Source: Umezawaea endophytica (lineage in GTDB: Bacteria > Actinomycetota > Actinomycetes > Mycobacteriales > Pseudonocardiaceae). From it: a DNA stretch of 64,000 bases. Made by a program: the position numbers and the translations under genes. This document shows, piece by piece, positions 8,495-19,420 of the stretch. The notes under the pieces are model-generated. The model ran no database searches and was not told the origin of the DNA. It was given only the letters and a program-made list of their open reading frames with translations. How positions within the stretch are numbered: the stretch's first letter is position 1; the number at the start of each line of letters is the position of its first letter. The stretch covers positions 124,001 to 188,000 of the forward strand of contig NZ_JANYMP010000002.1 of the NCBI RefSeq assembly GCF_025061645.1, in the 5' to 3' direction.

Positions 8495-9154
8495 ATGAAC
8501 AGCACCACCGCACGCCGTGCGGGAGTGGTGGCGCTCGGGATCGTCGCCGGACTCGTCGCGTCGGCCGCGCCCGCGCTGGCTGCCAACCCGGCCGGGGCCG
8601 CCTCGCTGGGCTTCGTCGAGTTCACCAAGGCGGGGAAGAAGACCTCGGTGCCGGTGCAGGCGCCGTGCGCCGTGGACGGCGCGACGTCCAACTCCGCGCC
8701 TGCCGTGAACGACCAGCCGGGCCTCAAGTTCGGCGGCGGCACGTCGTCCTGCACGACCAAGGCCGTGGACGGCGGCAACACCGAGTCGACCTCGGAGGCG
8801 TCCGGGCAGAAGTTCGAGCTGTCCGCGCTGGCCTCCGACGGCGGCCCGACGCTGAGGGTCGGGACCTGGAAGGCCGTGTGCGTCGGCACCGAGAAGGGCA
8901 CGGACGCGGGCTGGCAGGCAGGCGGACTGGTCGGCTTCCCCGACCTGCCCGCCCAGATCCCGTCCAACTACGTGCACCAGGTCAAGTCGTCCACGGGCGT
9001 CGTGCTCGCGACCGCGACGTTCAGCGAGGTTGTCCTGCCCGAGCCGAACGACGGCAGCCTCTCGATCACCGCGCTGCACATCCGCTTCACGCCCGAGTCG
9101 AGCGTGAGCGGCGAGGTCGTCCTCGGCTCGGCGGCCTGCTCGCCGACGCCGTAG
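8495..9154 (+). CDS. Secreted protein of unknown function (choice-of-anchor P-like)
   Basis: A Sec-type signal peptide is clear: charged start MNSTTARR, hydrophobic core to about residue 26, and cleavage after APALA. The mature protein of about 190 residues is rich in Gly, Ser and Thr and has four cysteines (in PCAV, SSCT, AVCV and AACS) that could form two disulfides. The C-terminal pattern [23 protein letters not shown] resembles actinobacterial choice-of-anchor P proteins, an assignment from memory and tentative. ATG 8495 has AAGGGGAG at a 6-nt spacing. Convergent with pncA; no functional link to neighbours is visible. Confidence 0.75.
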   Translation: MNSTTARRAGVVALGIVAGLVASAAPALAANPAGAASLGFVEFTKAGKKTSVPVQAPCAVDGATSNSAPAVNDQPGLKFGGGTSSCTTKAVDGGNTESTSEASGQKFELSALASDGGPTLRVGTWKAVCVGTEKGTDAGWQAGGLVGFPDLPAQIPSNYVHQVKSSTGVVLATATFSEVVLPEPNDGSLSITALHIRFTPESSVSGEVVLGSAACSPTP

Positions 9155-9155
9155 G

Positions 9156-9725
9156 TCAGCCGACGCGGGGGTCGCCGCGCAGGACGACCCCCGCGTCGCG
9201 CAGCTTCTCCAGCGCACCGTCCACGGTGGCCGCGGAGACGCCCGCGGTCAGGTCCAGCAGGACGGTCGTCGCGAACCCGGCCTGGACGGCGTCGACGGCG
9301 GTCGCCCGCACGCAGTGGTCCGTCGCGATGCCGACGACGTCGACCTGCTCGACGCCCCGCTCCCGCAGCCAGTCCGTGAGCTGCTCGCCGCCGCCGCTGC
9401 TGCCCTCGAAACCGGAGTACGCGGCCTCGTACGCGCCCTTGGAGAACACCGCCTGCACGGCCGTGACGTCCAGTTCCGGGTGGAACGACGCGCCCGCCGT
9501 GCCCGCGACGCAGTGCACCGGCCACGAGTCGACGAAGTCCGGCGTCTCGCTGAAGTGCCCGCCGGGGTCGACGTGGTAGTCCCTGGTCGCCACGACGTGG
9601 TCGTAGCCGCCCGCCGCGATGTGCGCGGACACCGCCGCCGCGACGGCCGCGCCACCGGCCACCGCCAGCGACCCGCCCTCGCAGAAGTCGTTCTGCACGT
9701 CCACGACGATCAGCGCCTTGGTCAC
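9156..9725 (-). CDS. pncA: Nicotinamidase
   Basis: Hydrolyses nicotinamide to nicotinate in NAD salvage. The 189-residue isochorismatase-fold enzyme keeps the catalytic triad D9, K96 (SKGAYE) and C138 (TDHCVRAT), and the metal ligands D49, H51 and H57 in [11 protein letters not shown]. It follows pncB by 12 bases on the same strand, giving an operon that converts nicotinamide to nicotinate mononucleotide. By family knowledge it would also activate pyrazinamide. Confidence 0.96.
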   Translation of the reverse strand: MTKALIVVDVQNDFCEGGSLAVAGGAAVAAAVSAHIAAGGYDHVVATRDYHVDPGGHFSETPDFVDSWPVHCVAGTAGASFHPELDVTAVQAVFSKGAYEAAYSGFEGSSGGGEQLTDWLRERGVEQVDVVGIATDHCVRATAVDAVQAGFATTVLLDLTAGVSAATVDGALEKLRDAGVVLRGDPRVG

Positions 9726-9737
9726 CGGAGCACTCCT

Positions 9738-11012
9738 CTACAGAAACGTCGTCGGGATGGCGGGTTCGCCGCGGGACAGCTTCAAGCCCTCCCACGGCAC
9801 GGTCACGAGCGCCGCCCGCAGCCGTTCACGGCTCTGGGCCAGCGTGGGCACCTCGTCGGTCGGCTGTCCAGCGCGCAACAGGGGGATTTGCAGCAGCCGG
9901 TCGTGCTCGCCCGTCTCCGGCTGCTCGCCGAACGGGAACACGACCTCCTCGAGCGCAGTGCCGGTCTCCTTGTGCCTGCGCAGCACGCCCTTCCGGCCGC
10001 CGCGCGACTCCTTGTGCGAGCTGCGCTTCGCGACCGGGCGGCCGTCGACCTCGACCAGCTTGTAGACCATGCCCGCCGTCGGCGCCCCGGACCCGGTCAC
10101 CAGCGACGTGCCGACGCCGTACGAGTCGACCGGCTCGGCCCGCAGCGCGGCGATCGAGTACTCGTCGAGGTCGCCGGACACGACGATCCGGGTGTTCTTG
10201 GCCCCCAGCGAGTCCAGTTGCTCACGGGCCTGGCGGGCGAGCACGCCGAGGTCGCCGGAGTCGATCCGCACCGCCCCCAGCTCGGGGCCCGCCGCCTTCA
10301 CCGCGAGTGCGATGCCGTTGGTGATGTCGTAGGTGTCGACCAGCAGCGTGGTGTCCGCGCCGAGCGCCTCGACCTGGCTGCGGAACGCCTCTTCCTCCGT
10401 GTCGTGCAGCAGCGTGAACGCGTGCGCGCACGTGCCCGCGGTCGGGATGCCGTGGCGGCGCCCGGCCTCCAGGTTCGACGTGGCGGTGAACCCGGCCAGG
10501 TACGCGGCCCGCGCGGACGCCACGGCGGCTTCCTCGTGCGTGCGCCGGGAGCCCATCTCGATCATCCGGCGGCCGTTCGCGGCGCCGACCATCCGCGCCG
10601 CGGCCGACGCGATGGCGCTGTCGTGGTTCAGGATCGACAGCGCCAGCGTCTCCAGCACGACGCCCTCGCCGAACGACGCCCGCACGGACAGCAGCGGCGA
10701 GCCGGGGAAGTACAGCTCGCCCTCGGGGTAGCCGTCGACCTCGCCGGTGAACCGGTAGTCCGCCAGCCACGCCAGCGTCCGCTCGTCCACCACGTTCGCC
10801 TCGGCGAGCTGCGCCAGCTCCGCCTCGTCGAAGCGGAAGTCGCGGATCGCGTCCAGCAGGCGGCCCGTCCCGGCGACCACGCCGTAGCGCCTGCCCTCGG
10901 GGAGCCTCCTGGCGAACACCTCGAAGACGCAGGGCCGGTCCGCCGTCCCGTCGCGCAGCGCGGCGGCCAGCATCGTCAGCTCGTAGTGGTCGGTGAGCAG
11001 CGCGGTCGACAT
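9738..11012 (-). CDS. pncB: Nicotinate phosphoribosyltransferase
   Basis: Converts nicotinate and PRPP to nicotinate mononucleotide, the entry step of Preiss-Handler NAD salvage. The protein opens with the characteristic [17 protein letters not shown] and contains the phosphoribosyl-binding region [14 protein letters not shown]; 424 residues is the usual length. ATG 11012 is supported by homology. A -10-like TAGGCT (11025-11020) lies 7 nt upstream, suggesting a leaderless transcript. It is the first gene of the pncB-pncA operon and is divergent from clpS, the order known in Mycobacterium. Confidence 0.96.
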   Translation of the reverse strand: MSTALLTDHYELTMLAAALRDGTADRPCVFEVFARRLPEGRRYGVVAGTGRLLDAIRDFRFDEAELAQLAEANVVDERTLAWLADYRFTGEVDGYPEGELYFPGSPLLSVRASFGEGVVLETLALSILNHDSAIASAAARMVGAANGRRMIEMGSRRTHEEAAVASARAAYLAGFTATSNLEAGRRHGIPTAGTCAHAFTLLHDTEEEAFRSQVEALGADTTLLVDTYDITNGIALAVKAAGPELGAVRIDSGDLGVLARQAREQLDSLGAKNTRIVVSGDLDEYSIAALRAEPVDSYGVGTSLVTGSGAPTAGMVYKLVEVDGRPVAKRSSHKESRGGRKGVLRRHKETGTALEEVVFPFGEQPETGEHDRLLQIPLLRAGQPTDEVPTLAQSRERLRAALVTVPWEGLKLSRGEPAIPTTFL

Positions 11013-11129
11013 GGTCAGGAGCCTAAGCGGGTCGTGCTCCGCGGCGCAGCGGATGGCTCTATGGAGTGCGCCACGGTTAGTCGCCCCTCGGGGCGCCACC
11101 GGAGCGTGGGCCATGACACCATTGGCGGT

Positions 11130-11429
11130 ATGACCACGCCCGTCGAGCATGAACGGACGCAGGTTGAGCCGGAAGGCGTGGAGGTCCGCGCCGAGGACAG
11201 ACCATGGCAGGCCGTGGTCTGGAACGACCCGGTGAACCTGATGTCCTACGTGACGTACGTGTTCCAGAAGCTGTTCGGCTACAGCAGGGACCAGGCGACC
11301 AAGTTGATGTTGGACGTGCACCACAAGGGCCGCGCGATCGTGTCCTCGGGCACCAAGGACAAGGTCGAGGTGGACGTGAAGAAGCTGCACGCCGCCGGCC
11401 TCTGGGCGACCATGCAGCGCGCGTCGTGA
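11130..11429 (+). CDS. clpS: ClpS adaptor protein
   Basis: ATP-dependent Clp protease adaptor that delivers N-end-rule substrates to ClpA/ClpC. The 99-residue protein has the conserved core [21 protein letters not shown] with the substrate-binding WNDPVN, followed by [15 protein letters not shown] 11130 begins TTPVEHE. The stop overlaps the GTG of the DUF2017 gene, so the two are translationally coupled, as in most actinobacteria. Confidence 0.96.
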   Translation: MTTPVEHERTQVEPEGVEVRAEDRPWQAVVWNDPVNLMSYVTYVFQKLFGYSRDQATKLMLDVHHKGRAIVSSGTKDKVEVDVKKLHAAGLWATMQRAS

Positions 11430-11983
11430 AGAAGTGGAGCCGCGACGGCGACATCGTTGTCGGCCGTTTCGACCGCCAGGAGGCGGCCGTGGTGCGCGGT
11501 CTGGTCAGCCAGATCCAGGACATGCTGCTGGCACGTGCCGAGGAAGCGCCGCAGGACGAGCTGTCCGAGCTGACGGGCATCCGAACGGGCCCGTCGACAG
11601 CACCGGACGACCCGATCCTGGGCAGGCTGCTGCCGGACTTCCACCGCCTGGACGACGACGCGCCCGACCCCGGCGACCTCGACTCGGCCGCCGCGCTGCG
11701 ATCGCTGCACGAGCCGGAGCTGCTGGACATCAAGACCGGTGTCGCGGGCGTCGTGCTGGACACCTGCCCGCCGGACGGCGGTGAGGTCCGGCTGCGGCCG
11801 GACGAGGCCGAGGCGTGGCTGGCGTCGCTCAACGACGTGCGGCTCGCGCTGGGCACGGCGCTGGACGTGAACGACGAGATGCCGGAGGAACTGCCCCCGG
11901 ACGACCCGCGTTCACCGCACCTCGGCGTCTACCACTGGCTGACGTGGGTGCAGGAGACGCTCGTCGAAGCCGTCATGTCGTGA
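11426..11983 (+). CDS. DUF2017 family protein
   Basis: Cytoplasmic acidic protein of 185 residues belonging to the actinobacterial DUF2017 family, nearly always found immediately downstream of clpS. The frame opens [15 protein letters not shown] and closes with the conserved [16 protein letters not shown] segment. No catalytic motif is visible. GTG 11426 overlaps the clpS stop, and its own stop overlaps the next gene's GTG. A role tied to Clp proteolysis is suggested by position only. Confidence 0.9.
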   Translation: MKKWSRDGDIVVGRFDRQEAAVVRGLVSQIQDMLLARAEEAPQDELSELTGIRTGPSTAPDDPILGRLLPDFHRLDDDAPDPGDLDSAAALRSLHEPELLDIKTGVAGVVLDTCPPDGGEVRLRPDEAEAWLASLNDVRLALGTALDVNDEMPEELPPDDPRSPHLGVYHWLTWVQETLVEAVMS

Positions 11984-12594
11984 TCGCCGGGGTGGCCGTG
12001 GGCCGCTCCGGCGGTGTGGTGGTCGTGCTTGTGCCCGAGGGCGCGGTGGCCGGTGCGGACACCCGCGGCGCTCCGCTCGGCACGCGCGAACTCGACCTGC
12101 TCGACCCGCCGAACCTCGTCCAGCGGGTCCACGCCGTGTGCGTGCCGAGCGGCGGCACGCGGGGCCTGGCCGCCGTGGACGGCGTCGTCCGTTGGCTGGC
12201 CGAGCGGCACCACGGCTTCCCGGTCGGCGCCGAACCGCACCAGGTCGTGCCGCTCGTGCCCGCCGCCGTCGTGTTCGACGGGGACCCGTCGACCCCGGAC
12301 GACGGGTACGCCGCGTGCTCGACCCCGGTCGACCTGGGAACGTCCACCCAGGTCGGCGAGCACACCATCGGCGGGCTGGCGCTGCCCGGCGTCGGGATCG
12401 TCGTCACGGACGCCCCGCTGACCAAGGCCGAGTGCCGCCGGATCGCCCTCTCCGCCCACGACGGCCTGGTCCGCGCGGGCCACCGGGGTCCGGCCACGGT
12501 GTTCGCCCTGGCCACCGGGCACCGGGGGACCACATCGCCGGTCGACCTCGACCGGCTCTGCTCGGCGGCCGCGGACCTGCTCGACCCGGTGTAG
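11980..12594 (+). CDS. Compact P1 (DmpA/S58-like) peptidase homologue lacking the central region
   Basis: Related to P1-family aminopeptidases, which mature by self-cleavage at an internal Ser/Thr. The start (GVAVGRSGGVVVVLVPEGAVAGADTRG, GTRELDLLDP, then GLAAVDGVVRWL) and the end (LTKAECRRIALSAHDGLVRA) match the family, but the protein is only 204 residues against roughly 340. About 90 residues between the GYAAC block and the GIVVTDAPL block, where the autocleavage Thr/Ser normally lies, are replaced by a short linker. It is likely inactive as a canonical P1 peptidase. GTG 11980 overlaps the DUF2017 stop. Confidence 0.8.
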   Translation: MIAGVAVGRSGGVVVVLVPEGAVAGADTRGAPLGTRELDLLDPPNLVQRVHAVCVPSGGTRGLAAVDGVVRWLAERHHGFPVGAEPHQVVPLVPAAVVFDGDPSTPDDGYAACSTPVDLGTSTQVGEHTIGGLALPGVGIVVTDAPLTKAECRRIALSAHDGLVRAGHRGPATVFALATGHRGTTSPVDLDRLCSAAADLLDPV

Positions 12595-12645
12595 TGCGGC
12601 TTCTCACAAGGCGGGACACCTTCCCCCACCACGTAGGATGGGGGC

Positions 12646-14378
<1,733 letters not shown>

Positions 14379-14399
14379 CCTGCGGGTTATCCTCCTCCG

Positions 14400-15164
14400 A
14401 TGAAGATCACCGTGCTCGGCTGCTCGGGCAGCGTGCCCGGTCCCGGTCTCCCGACGTCGGGTTACCTCGTCGAGGTCGACGGCTTCCGCATCGTGGCCGA
14501 CCTCGGCGCGGGCACGTTCGGGAAGCTCCAGACCCGCTGCTCGCCGTTCGAGGTGGACGCCGTGGTGCTGTCGCACCTGCACCTGGACCACTGCGCGGAC
14601 TTCGCCGCGCTCACCACGTTCCGAAGACACCACCCCCGCCCGCCGTACGACCCCCGCGTGCGCAAGCTGCCCGTGCACGCCCCCTCCGGCGCGTCGGCGA
14701 GGTTGGCCAACGCGCACGCGGCGACCCGTTCCGAACCCGAGTCGCTGGAAGACGTCTTCGAGTTCTCCACGCTGCGCCCCGGCACCTTCCGGCTCGGCCC
14801 CGTCACCGTCACGGTCGCGCAGATGCGGCACATCTGCGAGGCGTACGGGTTCCGCTTCGAGGCGGGCGGCCGGTCACTGGTGTTCTCCGGCGACACGGCC
14901 GCCTGCCGCGAGCTGGTGGAACTGGCCCGCGGCGCGGACGTGCTGATGGCCGACACCGCGTGGCAGGACCGCGGGTCGCGGCCGGACAACCTGCACATGA
15001 GCGGCCGGGAGGCGGCGGAGATCGCGGCCGAGGCCGGTGTCGGACGCCTGCTGCTCACGCACGTGCTGCCGTGGTCGAACCGCGACGCCGTGCTGGCCGA
15101 CGCGGTCCACGTGTTCCCCGGCCGGTCGTCGCTGGTCGAGCAGGACGCCGTCTACGACGTGTAG
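14400..15164 (+). CDS. MBL-fold metallohydrolase with intact metal site (Rv1339-like)
   Basis: Metallo-beta-lactamase-fold hydrolase of 254 residues, close to the actinobacterial family that includes Rv1339, reported as an atypical class II cyclic-nucleotide phosphodiesterase. The metal site is complete: HLHLDH at 59-64, H144, D165 in FSGDTA, and H221 in LLLTHVLPW. A TATCCT -10-like box (14388-14393) lies six bases before ATG 14400, pointing to a leaderless mRNA. In Mycobacterium the homologue follows murI; here an intact copy follows cysM and a degenerate one follows murI at 19421. Confidence 0.9.
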   Translation: MKITVLGCSGSVPGPGLPTSGYLVEVDGFRIVADLGAGTFGKLQTRCSPFEVDAVVLSHLHLDHCADFAALTTFRRHHPRPPYDPRVRKLPVHAPSGASARLANAHAATRSEPESLEDVFEFSTLRPGTFRLGPVTVTVAQMRHICEAYGFRFEAGGRSLVFSGDTAACRELVELARGADVLMADTAWQDRGSRPDNLHMSGREAAEIAAEAGVGRLLLTHVLPWSNRDAVLADAVHVFPGRSSLVEQDAVYDV

Positions 15165-15167
15165 CCG

Positions 15168-16364
15168 TCACACCGCGACGGGCCGGTCCCAGTCGATGCG
15201 GTGGCGCTGCTCCAGCCCGAGCATCTTCTCCGGCGTCAGGAACGTCTTCAGCGCCAGCGGCATCACCACCCCCATGAGCGCACTCGCGACGGGCCCGAAG
15301 CCCTTGGTGCCGTTGGTCTTCGCGGCCCGTGCGGCGACCTTCTCCACCCGCGGCCTGCGCAACCGCTCGTACGCGGCGAAGGCGCTCGGCACGTCCGGCA
15401 GGTCCCGCAGGCACCGGGCGAGCTGCACCGCGCTCTCCGCGGCCAGCGACGCGCCCTGGCCGGAACTGGACGACGGCGCGTGCGCGGAGTCACCGACGAG
15501 CACCATCCGGCCGCGGTGCCACGTCGGGACCTTCGGCAGGACCTCCATGGACCCGAACGCGGACAGCATCGCCGGATCGGTGTGCGCCAGCAGGTCCCGG
15601 CCCGGCACGTCGTCGGCGTACACCTCGCGCAACCGCCGGAGCCACTCCGCAGCAGGCACTTCGCGGGCCTGCGCGGACGTCATCCGGGCCTGGTGCGGCA
15701 GGTTCCCGAACCACGACGTGCGCCCGTCGGGCTGGATCCAGTAGCCGAGGAACGCCCGCCTGCCGAACACGAAGTGCGTGGCGTCCGGCTCCACGTCCAC
15801 CGCGAGGTCCGCCGCCGCGCCGAAGTTCAGCAGCGGCACGTGCGACGGGCCGGGCGCGGTCGGGTCGATCAGCGTCCGCACGGTCGAGTTCACGCCGTCC
15901 GCGCCGACCAGGACGTCGGCGGACGCGGTGGTGCCGTCGGCGAACCGGGCGGTCACGCCGTCGGGGCTCTCGTCCACGCCCACCAGCCGCTTGCCGAGTT
16001 CGGTGCGCACGCCCTCGGCGTCCGCGTGGTCGTGCAGCGCCCGGTACAGCTCGGACCGCCACATCGTCCGGCTCGGCGCCAGGTCCGGCAGCGCGTCGAA
16101 CTCGACGAGCACCTTGCCCCGGCCGTTGGCCATGACGGTCCGCCGCATCGGCAGCCCGACCGCCTCCACGACCTCCCGCGCGCCGACGGCCTCCAGCGCG
16201 TCCAACCCGTTCGGCGCCACCGTGAGCTGGCCGCCGATGCCGTCGGCGGTCGTCCCGTACGCCTCGTACACCGTCGCCTCGACGCCCACCCTGCGCAGCG
16301 CCAGCGCCGTGACCGGTCCCGCCAGTCCGCCGCCAATGACCAGTGCCGTTCTCGCTCGGCTCAT
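15168..16364 (-). CDS. FAD-dependent (class A) monooxygenase
   Basis: Flavoprotein aromatic hydroxylase-like enzyme of 398 residues. The Rossmann motif GGGLAGPVTALAL is at about residues 10-23, the central motif GADGVNSTVR near 165, and the FAD ribityl-binding GDSAHAPSSSSGQGAS near 293. ATG 16364 follows an AGGGGA ribosome-binding site and overlaps the padR stop as ATGA, so it is translationally coupled to the regulator. The substrate is unknown; co-regulation with PadR suggests a drug or phenolic compound. Confidence 0.9.
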   Translation of the reverse strand: MSRARTALVIGGGLAGPVTALALRRVGVEATVYEAYGTTADGIGGQLTVAPNGLDALEAVGAREVVEAVGLPMRRTVMANGRGKVLVEFDALPDLAPSRTMWRSELYRALHDHADAEGVRTELGKRLVGVDESPDGVTARFADGTTASADVLVGADGVNSTVRTLIDPTAPGPSHVPLLNFGAAADLAVDVEPDATHFVFGRRAFLGYWIQPDGRTSWFGNLPHQARMTSAQAREVPAAEWLRRLREVYADDVPGRDLLAHTDPAMLSAFGSMEVLPKVPTWHRGRMVLVGDSAHAPSSSSGQGASLAAESAVQLARCLRDLPDVPSAFAAYERLRRPRVEKVAARAAKTNGTKGFGPVASALMGVVMPLALKTFLTPEKMLGLEQRHRIDWDRPVAV

Positions 16365-16957
16365 GTCTTCCCCTCGAACATCTCCTGCCACTTCCGGACG
16401 TACTCCGGCTCCCCGAGACGCGTGACGAGGGTCGTGACGAAGCGGGCTTCGGCGTCGAGCACGGCGAGGCGGTACTCCTCCTCCACCACGAACACCCACT
16501 CCAGGCCGCCGTCGACGGCCTGCCGGACGTCCGCGCGGATCTGCTCGGCCTCCTCGGTCAGCGCCACCAGGCGCCTGCCGAGCAGGTCGACCGCGTCGGC
16601 CGGGGCCAGCACGACCAGCAGCGACAGCGCGACCCCGAACTTCGGGAACTCGTGCTCCGGTTTCGCGACCAGGTCCCGCAGCCAGTCGTACAGCTCGGCC
16701 CTGCCGTCCTCGGTGAGCGCGTAGATCGTCCGTTCCGGCCGCTGGGTGTCCCGCACCGTCCCGTCCTCGGCGATGAAACCGGCCTTGAGGAGCTGCTCCA
16801 CGACCATGTACAGCGAGCCGCGGGTGTACTTGACGTTCCGGCCCTTGTCCTGGGCCGTCAGCCGCCTGCCGATCTCGTACGGGTGCGTCGGCCCCATCAA
16901 GAGCTGGGCGAGCACCGCCAAGGCCAGTGGGTTCGACACCTTCCGCCGCTTCGCCAC
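16361..16957 (-). CDS. PadR family transcriptional regulator
   Basis: PadR repressor of 198 residues: a winged helix at about 8-80 (NPLALAVLAQLLMGPTHPYEIGRRL, then the wing RPERTIYALTEDG) and a C-terminal dimerisation domain (Vir_act_alpha_C-like) with two long helices. GTG 16957 has GAGGA upstream. Its promoter at 17013-16985 carries a 9-bp inverted repeat across the spacer and -10 box, a good autorepression operator. It heads a two-gene operon with the flavin monooxygenase. Confidence 0.93.
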   Translation of the reverse strand: MAKRRKVSNPLALAVLAQLLMGPTHPYEIGRRLTAQDKGRNVKYTRGSLYMVVEQLLKAGFIAEDGTVRDTQRPERTIYALTEDGRAELYDWLRDLVAKPEHEFPKFGVALSLLVVLAPADAVDLLGRRLVALTEEAEQIRADVRQAVDGGLEWVFVVEEEYRLAVLDAEARFVTTLVTRLGEPEYVRKWQEMFEGKT

Positions 16958-16980
16958 GACATCCTCATCTCGTAGTCAGG

Positions 16981-17013
16981 ATCGACTATCCATGCTCGAA
17001 TAGTCGATGTCAA
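16981..17013 (-). promoter_or_regulatory. padR promoter with overlapping palindromic operator
   Basis: On the minus strand a consensus -35 TTGACA (17013-17008) is followed after exactly 17 bp by -10 GATAGT (16990-16985). The 9-bp arms ATCGACTAT (16981-16989) and ATAGTCGAT (17000-17008) are perfect inverted repeats separated by 10 bp, covering the -10 box and most of the spacer. A further half-site-like CAACTATT is at 17011-17018. PadR or another repressor bound here would block RNA polymerase. Confidence 0.8.
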
Positions 17014-17059
17014 CTATTTAGGTGGCCGCGCTCGACCACCGGAAGACCAGGGGGAGGGG

Positions 17060-17920
17060 TCAGCCCGCGAACGCGAACGACGGCAGGCCGACACCCACAC
17101 CGGGCAGCACCAGCACCGAGCCGGACAGCGGACGCGCCGCCAGCGCCGACTCGTCCAGGCCGGTCCGGGCGGTCGTGACGTACAGGTCGGTCAGGTCGTC
17201 ACCGCCGAAGCAGCACGCGGTCGGCTGGTCCACCGGCAGCGCGATCTCCCGGTCCAGCACGCCCTCGGGGGTGTAGCGGCGCACGGCCGCCCCGCCCCAC
17301 AGCGCCACCCACACGCAGCCGTCGGCGTCCACGGTCAACCCGTCCGGGCTCCCCGACGTGCCCTCGACCGAGCACAGCGGCCGCCGCCCGGTGGCCTCAC
17401 CGGTGTCGGAGTCGTAGTCCAGCACGTCGATCCGCTGCTCCGGTGTGTCGATGTAGTACATCCGCGAGTGGTCCGGGCTCCAGCCGATGCCGTTGCTGAT
17501 GGTCACCTTGTCCAGCACCACCTTCGCCGCGCCGGACGGCTCCACGCGCGCCAGCCAGCCGCCGCCGGGCGCCGTGTCGTAGCGCATGGTGCCCGCCCAC
17601 AGCCTGCCCGCCGGGTCGACCGCCGCGTCGTTGCCGCGGACCCCGTCGCGGGCCCAGTAGACGAGCCACGTCTTGCCGCCGTCGCGGTCGACCAGCGCGA
17701 TCCCGTCGCGCAGGTTCAACACCAGCCCGCCCATCGACCGCGGTTTCGCCGCGCCCACGTGCTGGGGCACCGACAGCACCGCGTCGTCGTCCCTGGCGGG
17801 CGCGTACCGGTGCACCTCGCTGGCGAGGACGTCCACCCACACGAGGGTGGAGCTCGCCCGGTCCCAGGTCGGTCCTTCGCCCAGTTCGGCCTGGATGCGC
17901 ACCGCTACTTCGATCGACAC
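17060..17920 (-). CDS. SMP-30/gluconolactonase/LRE family protein
   Basis: Six-bladed beta-propeller lactonase of 286 residues. The likely divalent-metal ligands are E15 in GEGPTW, N in RGNDA, N in ISNGIGWS and D in SPDGLTVD, all in family positions. It probably hydrolyses a sugar or aryl lactone. GTG 17920 has a TAAGGT -10-like box (17932-17927) six bases upstream and no Shine-Dalgarno, so it is probably leaderless. Divergent from the rhomboid gene with only 55 bases between them. Confidence 0.92.
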   Translation of the reverse strand: MSIEVAVRIQAELGEGPTWDRASSTLVWVDVLASEVHRYAPARDDDAVLSVPQHVGAAKPRSMGGLVLNLRDGIALVDRDGGKTWLVYWARDGVRGNDAAVDPAGRLWAGTMRYDTAPGGGWLARVEPSGAAKVVLDKVTISNGIGWSPDHSRMYYIDTPEQRIDVLDYDSDTGEATGRRPLCSVEGTSGSPDGLTVDADGCVWVALWGGAAVRRYTPEGVLDREIALPVDQPTACCFGGDDLTDLYVTTARTGLDESALAARPLSGSVLVLPGVGVGLPSFAFAG

Positions 17921-17975
17921 GGGACCACCTTAGGCGGCCACCCCGTTTTCGCGTTCCCGCACGTAACCTGGACGG

Positions 17976-18611
17976 GTGGACCCGACCCAGGTGCAGGCGC
18001 CGAAGCAGCTCTCCAAGCGGATCGTCCCGCCGAAGCCGCTGTTGTCCGCGGCCGTCGTCGTGGGGTTCGTCGCGCTCCTCTTCGTGATCGAGGGCGTCGA
18101 CACCGCGCTCGGCCACTCGCTGGACGACGACGGCGTGATCCCGCGCGACTTCAGCCAGTGGGACAACCTGATCTGGTACCCGCTGCTGCACGCGGGCTGG
18201 AGCCACCTGACCGGCAACGCGGTGCCGCTGCTGGTGCTCGGCTTCCTCGCCACCTCCGGCGGTCTCAAGCAGTTCGCGCAGGTCACCGCCGTCATCTGGC
18301 TGGCGAGCGGGCTCGGGATCTGGCTCGTCGGCTCGACCGCCAGCCACATCGGCGCGTCCGGGCTGATCTTCGGCTACCTCGCGTTCCTGCTGGTGCGCGG
18401 CATCTTCGCGCGCGCCCCGTGGCAGATCGTGGTGGCCGTCCTGGTGTTCGTCGCGTACGGCTGGGCGCTCTGGGGCGTGCTCCCCGGCCAGCCCGGCGTG
18501 TCCTGGGAAGGCCACCTGTTCGGCGCGGTCGGCGGCGTGCTCGCGGCGTGGGGAGTGGCCAGGGACGCCCGCCGGGTGCCGACGCCCACCCCGGCTAGTC
18601 TGCCGATGTGA
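17976..18611 (+). CDS. Rhomboid family intramembrane serine protease
   Basis: Six-helix rhomboid protease of 211 residues. The catalytic serine is in [14 protein letters not shown], the histidine in [11 protein letters not shown], and the fold signature [12 protein letters not shown] is present. It cleaves membrane proteins within the bilayer; substrates are unknown. GTG 17976 lies six bases after a TAACCT -10-like box (17964-17969), again leaderless in appearance. Its stop overlaps the murI start, preserving the actinobacterial rhomboid-murI coupling. Confidence 0.94.
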   Translation: MDPTQVQAPKQLSKRIVPPKPLLSAAVVVGFVALLFVIEGVDTALGHSLDDDGVIPRDFSQWDNLIWYPLLHAGWSHLTGNAVPLLVLGFLATSGGLKQFAQVTAVIWLASGLGIWLVGSTASHIGASGLIFGYLAFLLVRGIFARAPWQIVVAVLVFVAYGWALWGVLPGQPGVSWEGHLFGAVGGVLAAWGVARDARRVPTPTPASLPM

Positions 18612-19402
18612 CTTCCGCGGACGCCCCGATCGGCATCTTCGACTCCGGAGCGGGCGGTCTCACCGTCGCGCGGGCGATCATGGACCAGTTGCCCGGCGAG
18701 CGGATCCGGTACATCGGCGACACCGCGAACGGCCCGTACGGACCGCTGCCGATCGCCGAGGTCCGCAAGCACGCGCTGGCGCTCGCGGACCGGCTCGTGG
18801 CGGACGGCGCCAAGATGATCGTGATGGCCTGCAACACCGCGTCCGCCGCCTGCCTGCGCGACGCCCGTGAGCGCTACGACGTGCCGGTGGTCGAGGTGAT
18901 CGTCCCGGCCGTGCGGCGCGCGGTCGCCACCACCCGCAGCGGCCGCGTCGGCGTGATCGGCACCGTCAGCACGATCACCTCCGAGGCGTACCAGGACTCG
19001 TTCGCCGCCGCCCGCGGCGTCGAGGTGACCGCGGTGGCGTGCCCGAGGTTCGTCGACTTCGTGGAACGCGGCACCACGTCCGGCCGCCAGGTGCTCGGCC
19101 TCGCGCAGGCGTACCTGGAGCCGTTGCAGCAGGCGGACGTGGACACCGTCGTCCTCGGCTGCACGCACTACCCGCTGCTGACCGGCGTCCTCCAGATCGT
19201 GATGGGGGAGGGCGTGACGCTGGTGTCCAGCGCCGAGGAGACGGTGAAGGACGTCATGCGCGTCCTGAACGAACGCGACCAGTTCCGCGAGGGTGAACCC
19301 GATCAGCGGTTCAGCTCCACCGGCGACCTGCCGACGTTCGCCAGGTTGGCCCGCCGGTTCCTACCCCAACTGGGTGTTTCCGCGTTTCACGCCCTGGGGT
19401 GA
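18608..19402 (+). CDS. murI: Glutamate racemase
   Basis: Makes D-glutamate for peptidoglycan. The 264-residue protein has both catalytic cysteines, in ACNTAS and GCTHYPLL, and the substrate-binding [11 protein letters not shown] and [11 protein letters not shown] motifs. GTG 18608 overlaps the rhomboid stop. It relates functionally to MurT/GatD at 46-48 kb, which amidate the D-glutamate residue of lipid II. Confidence 0.97.
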   Translation: MTSADAPIGIFDSGAGGLTVARAIMDQLPGERIRYIGDTANGPYGPLPIAEVRKHALALADRLVADGAKMIVMACNTASAACLRDARERYDVPVVEVIVPAVRRAVATTRSGRVGVIGTVSTITSEAYQDSFAAARGVEVTAVACPRFVDFVERGTTSGRQVLGLAQAYLEPLQQADVDTVVLGCTHYPLLTGVLQIVMGEGVTLVSSAEETVKDVMRVLNERDQFREGEPDQRFSSTGDLPTFARLARRFLPQLGVSAFHALG

Positions 19403-19420
19403 CGTGCGAGGCTCGCACGC

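Noticed and set aside
9315-11429. A 704-codon plus-strand frame running into clpS
   Set aside because: Only the last 99 codons match a real protein (ClpS); the rest lies opposite pncA and pncB.
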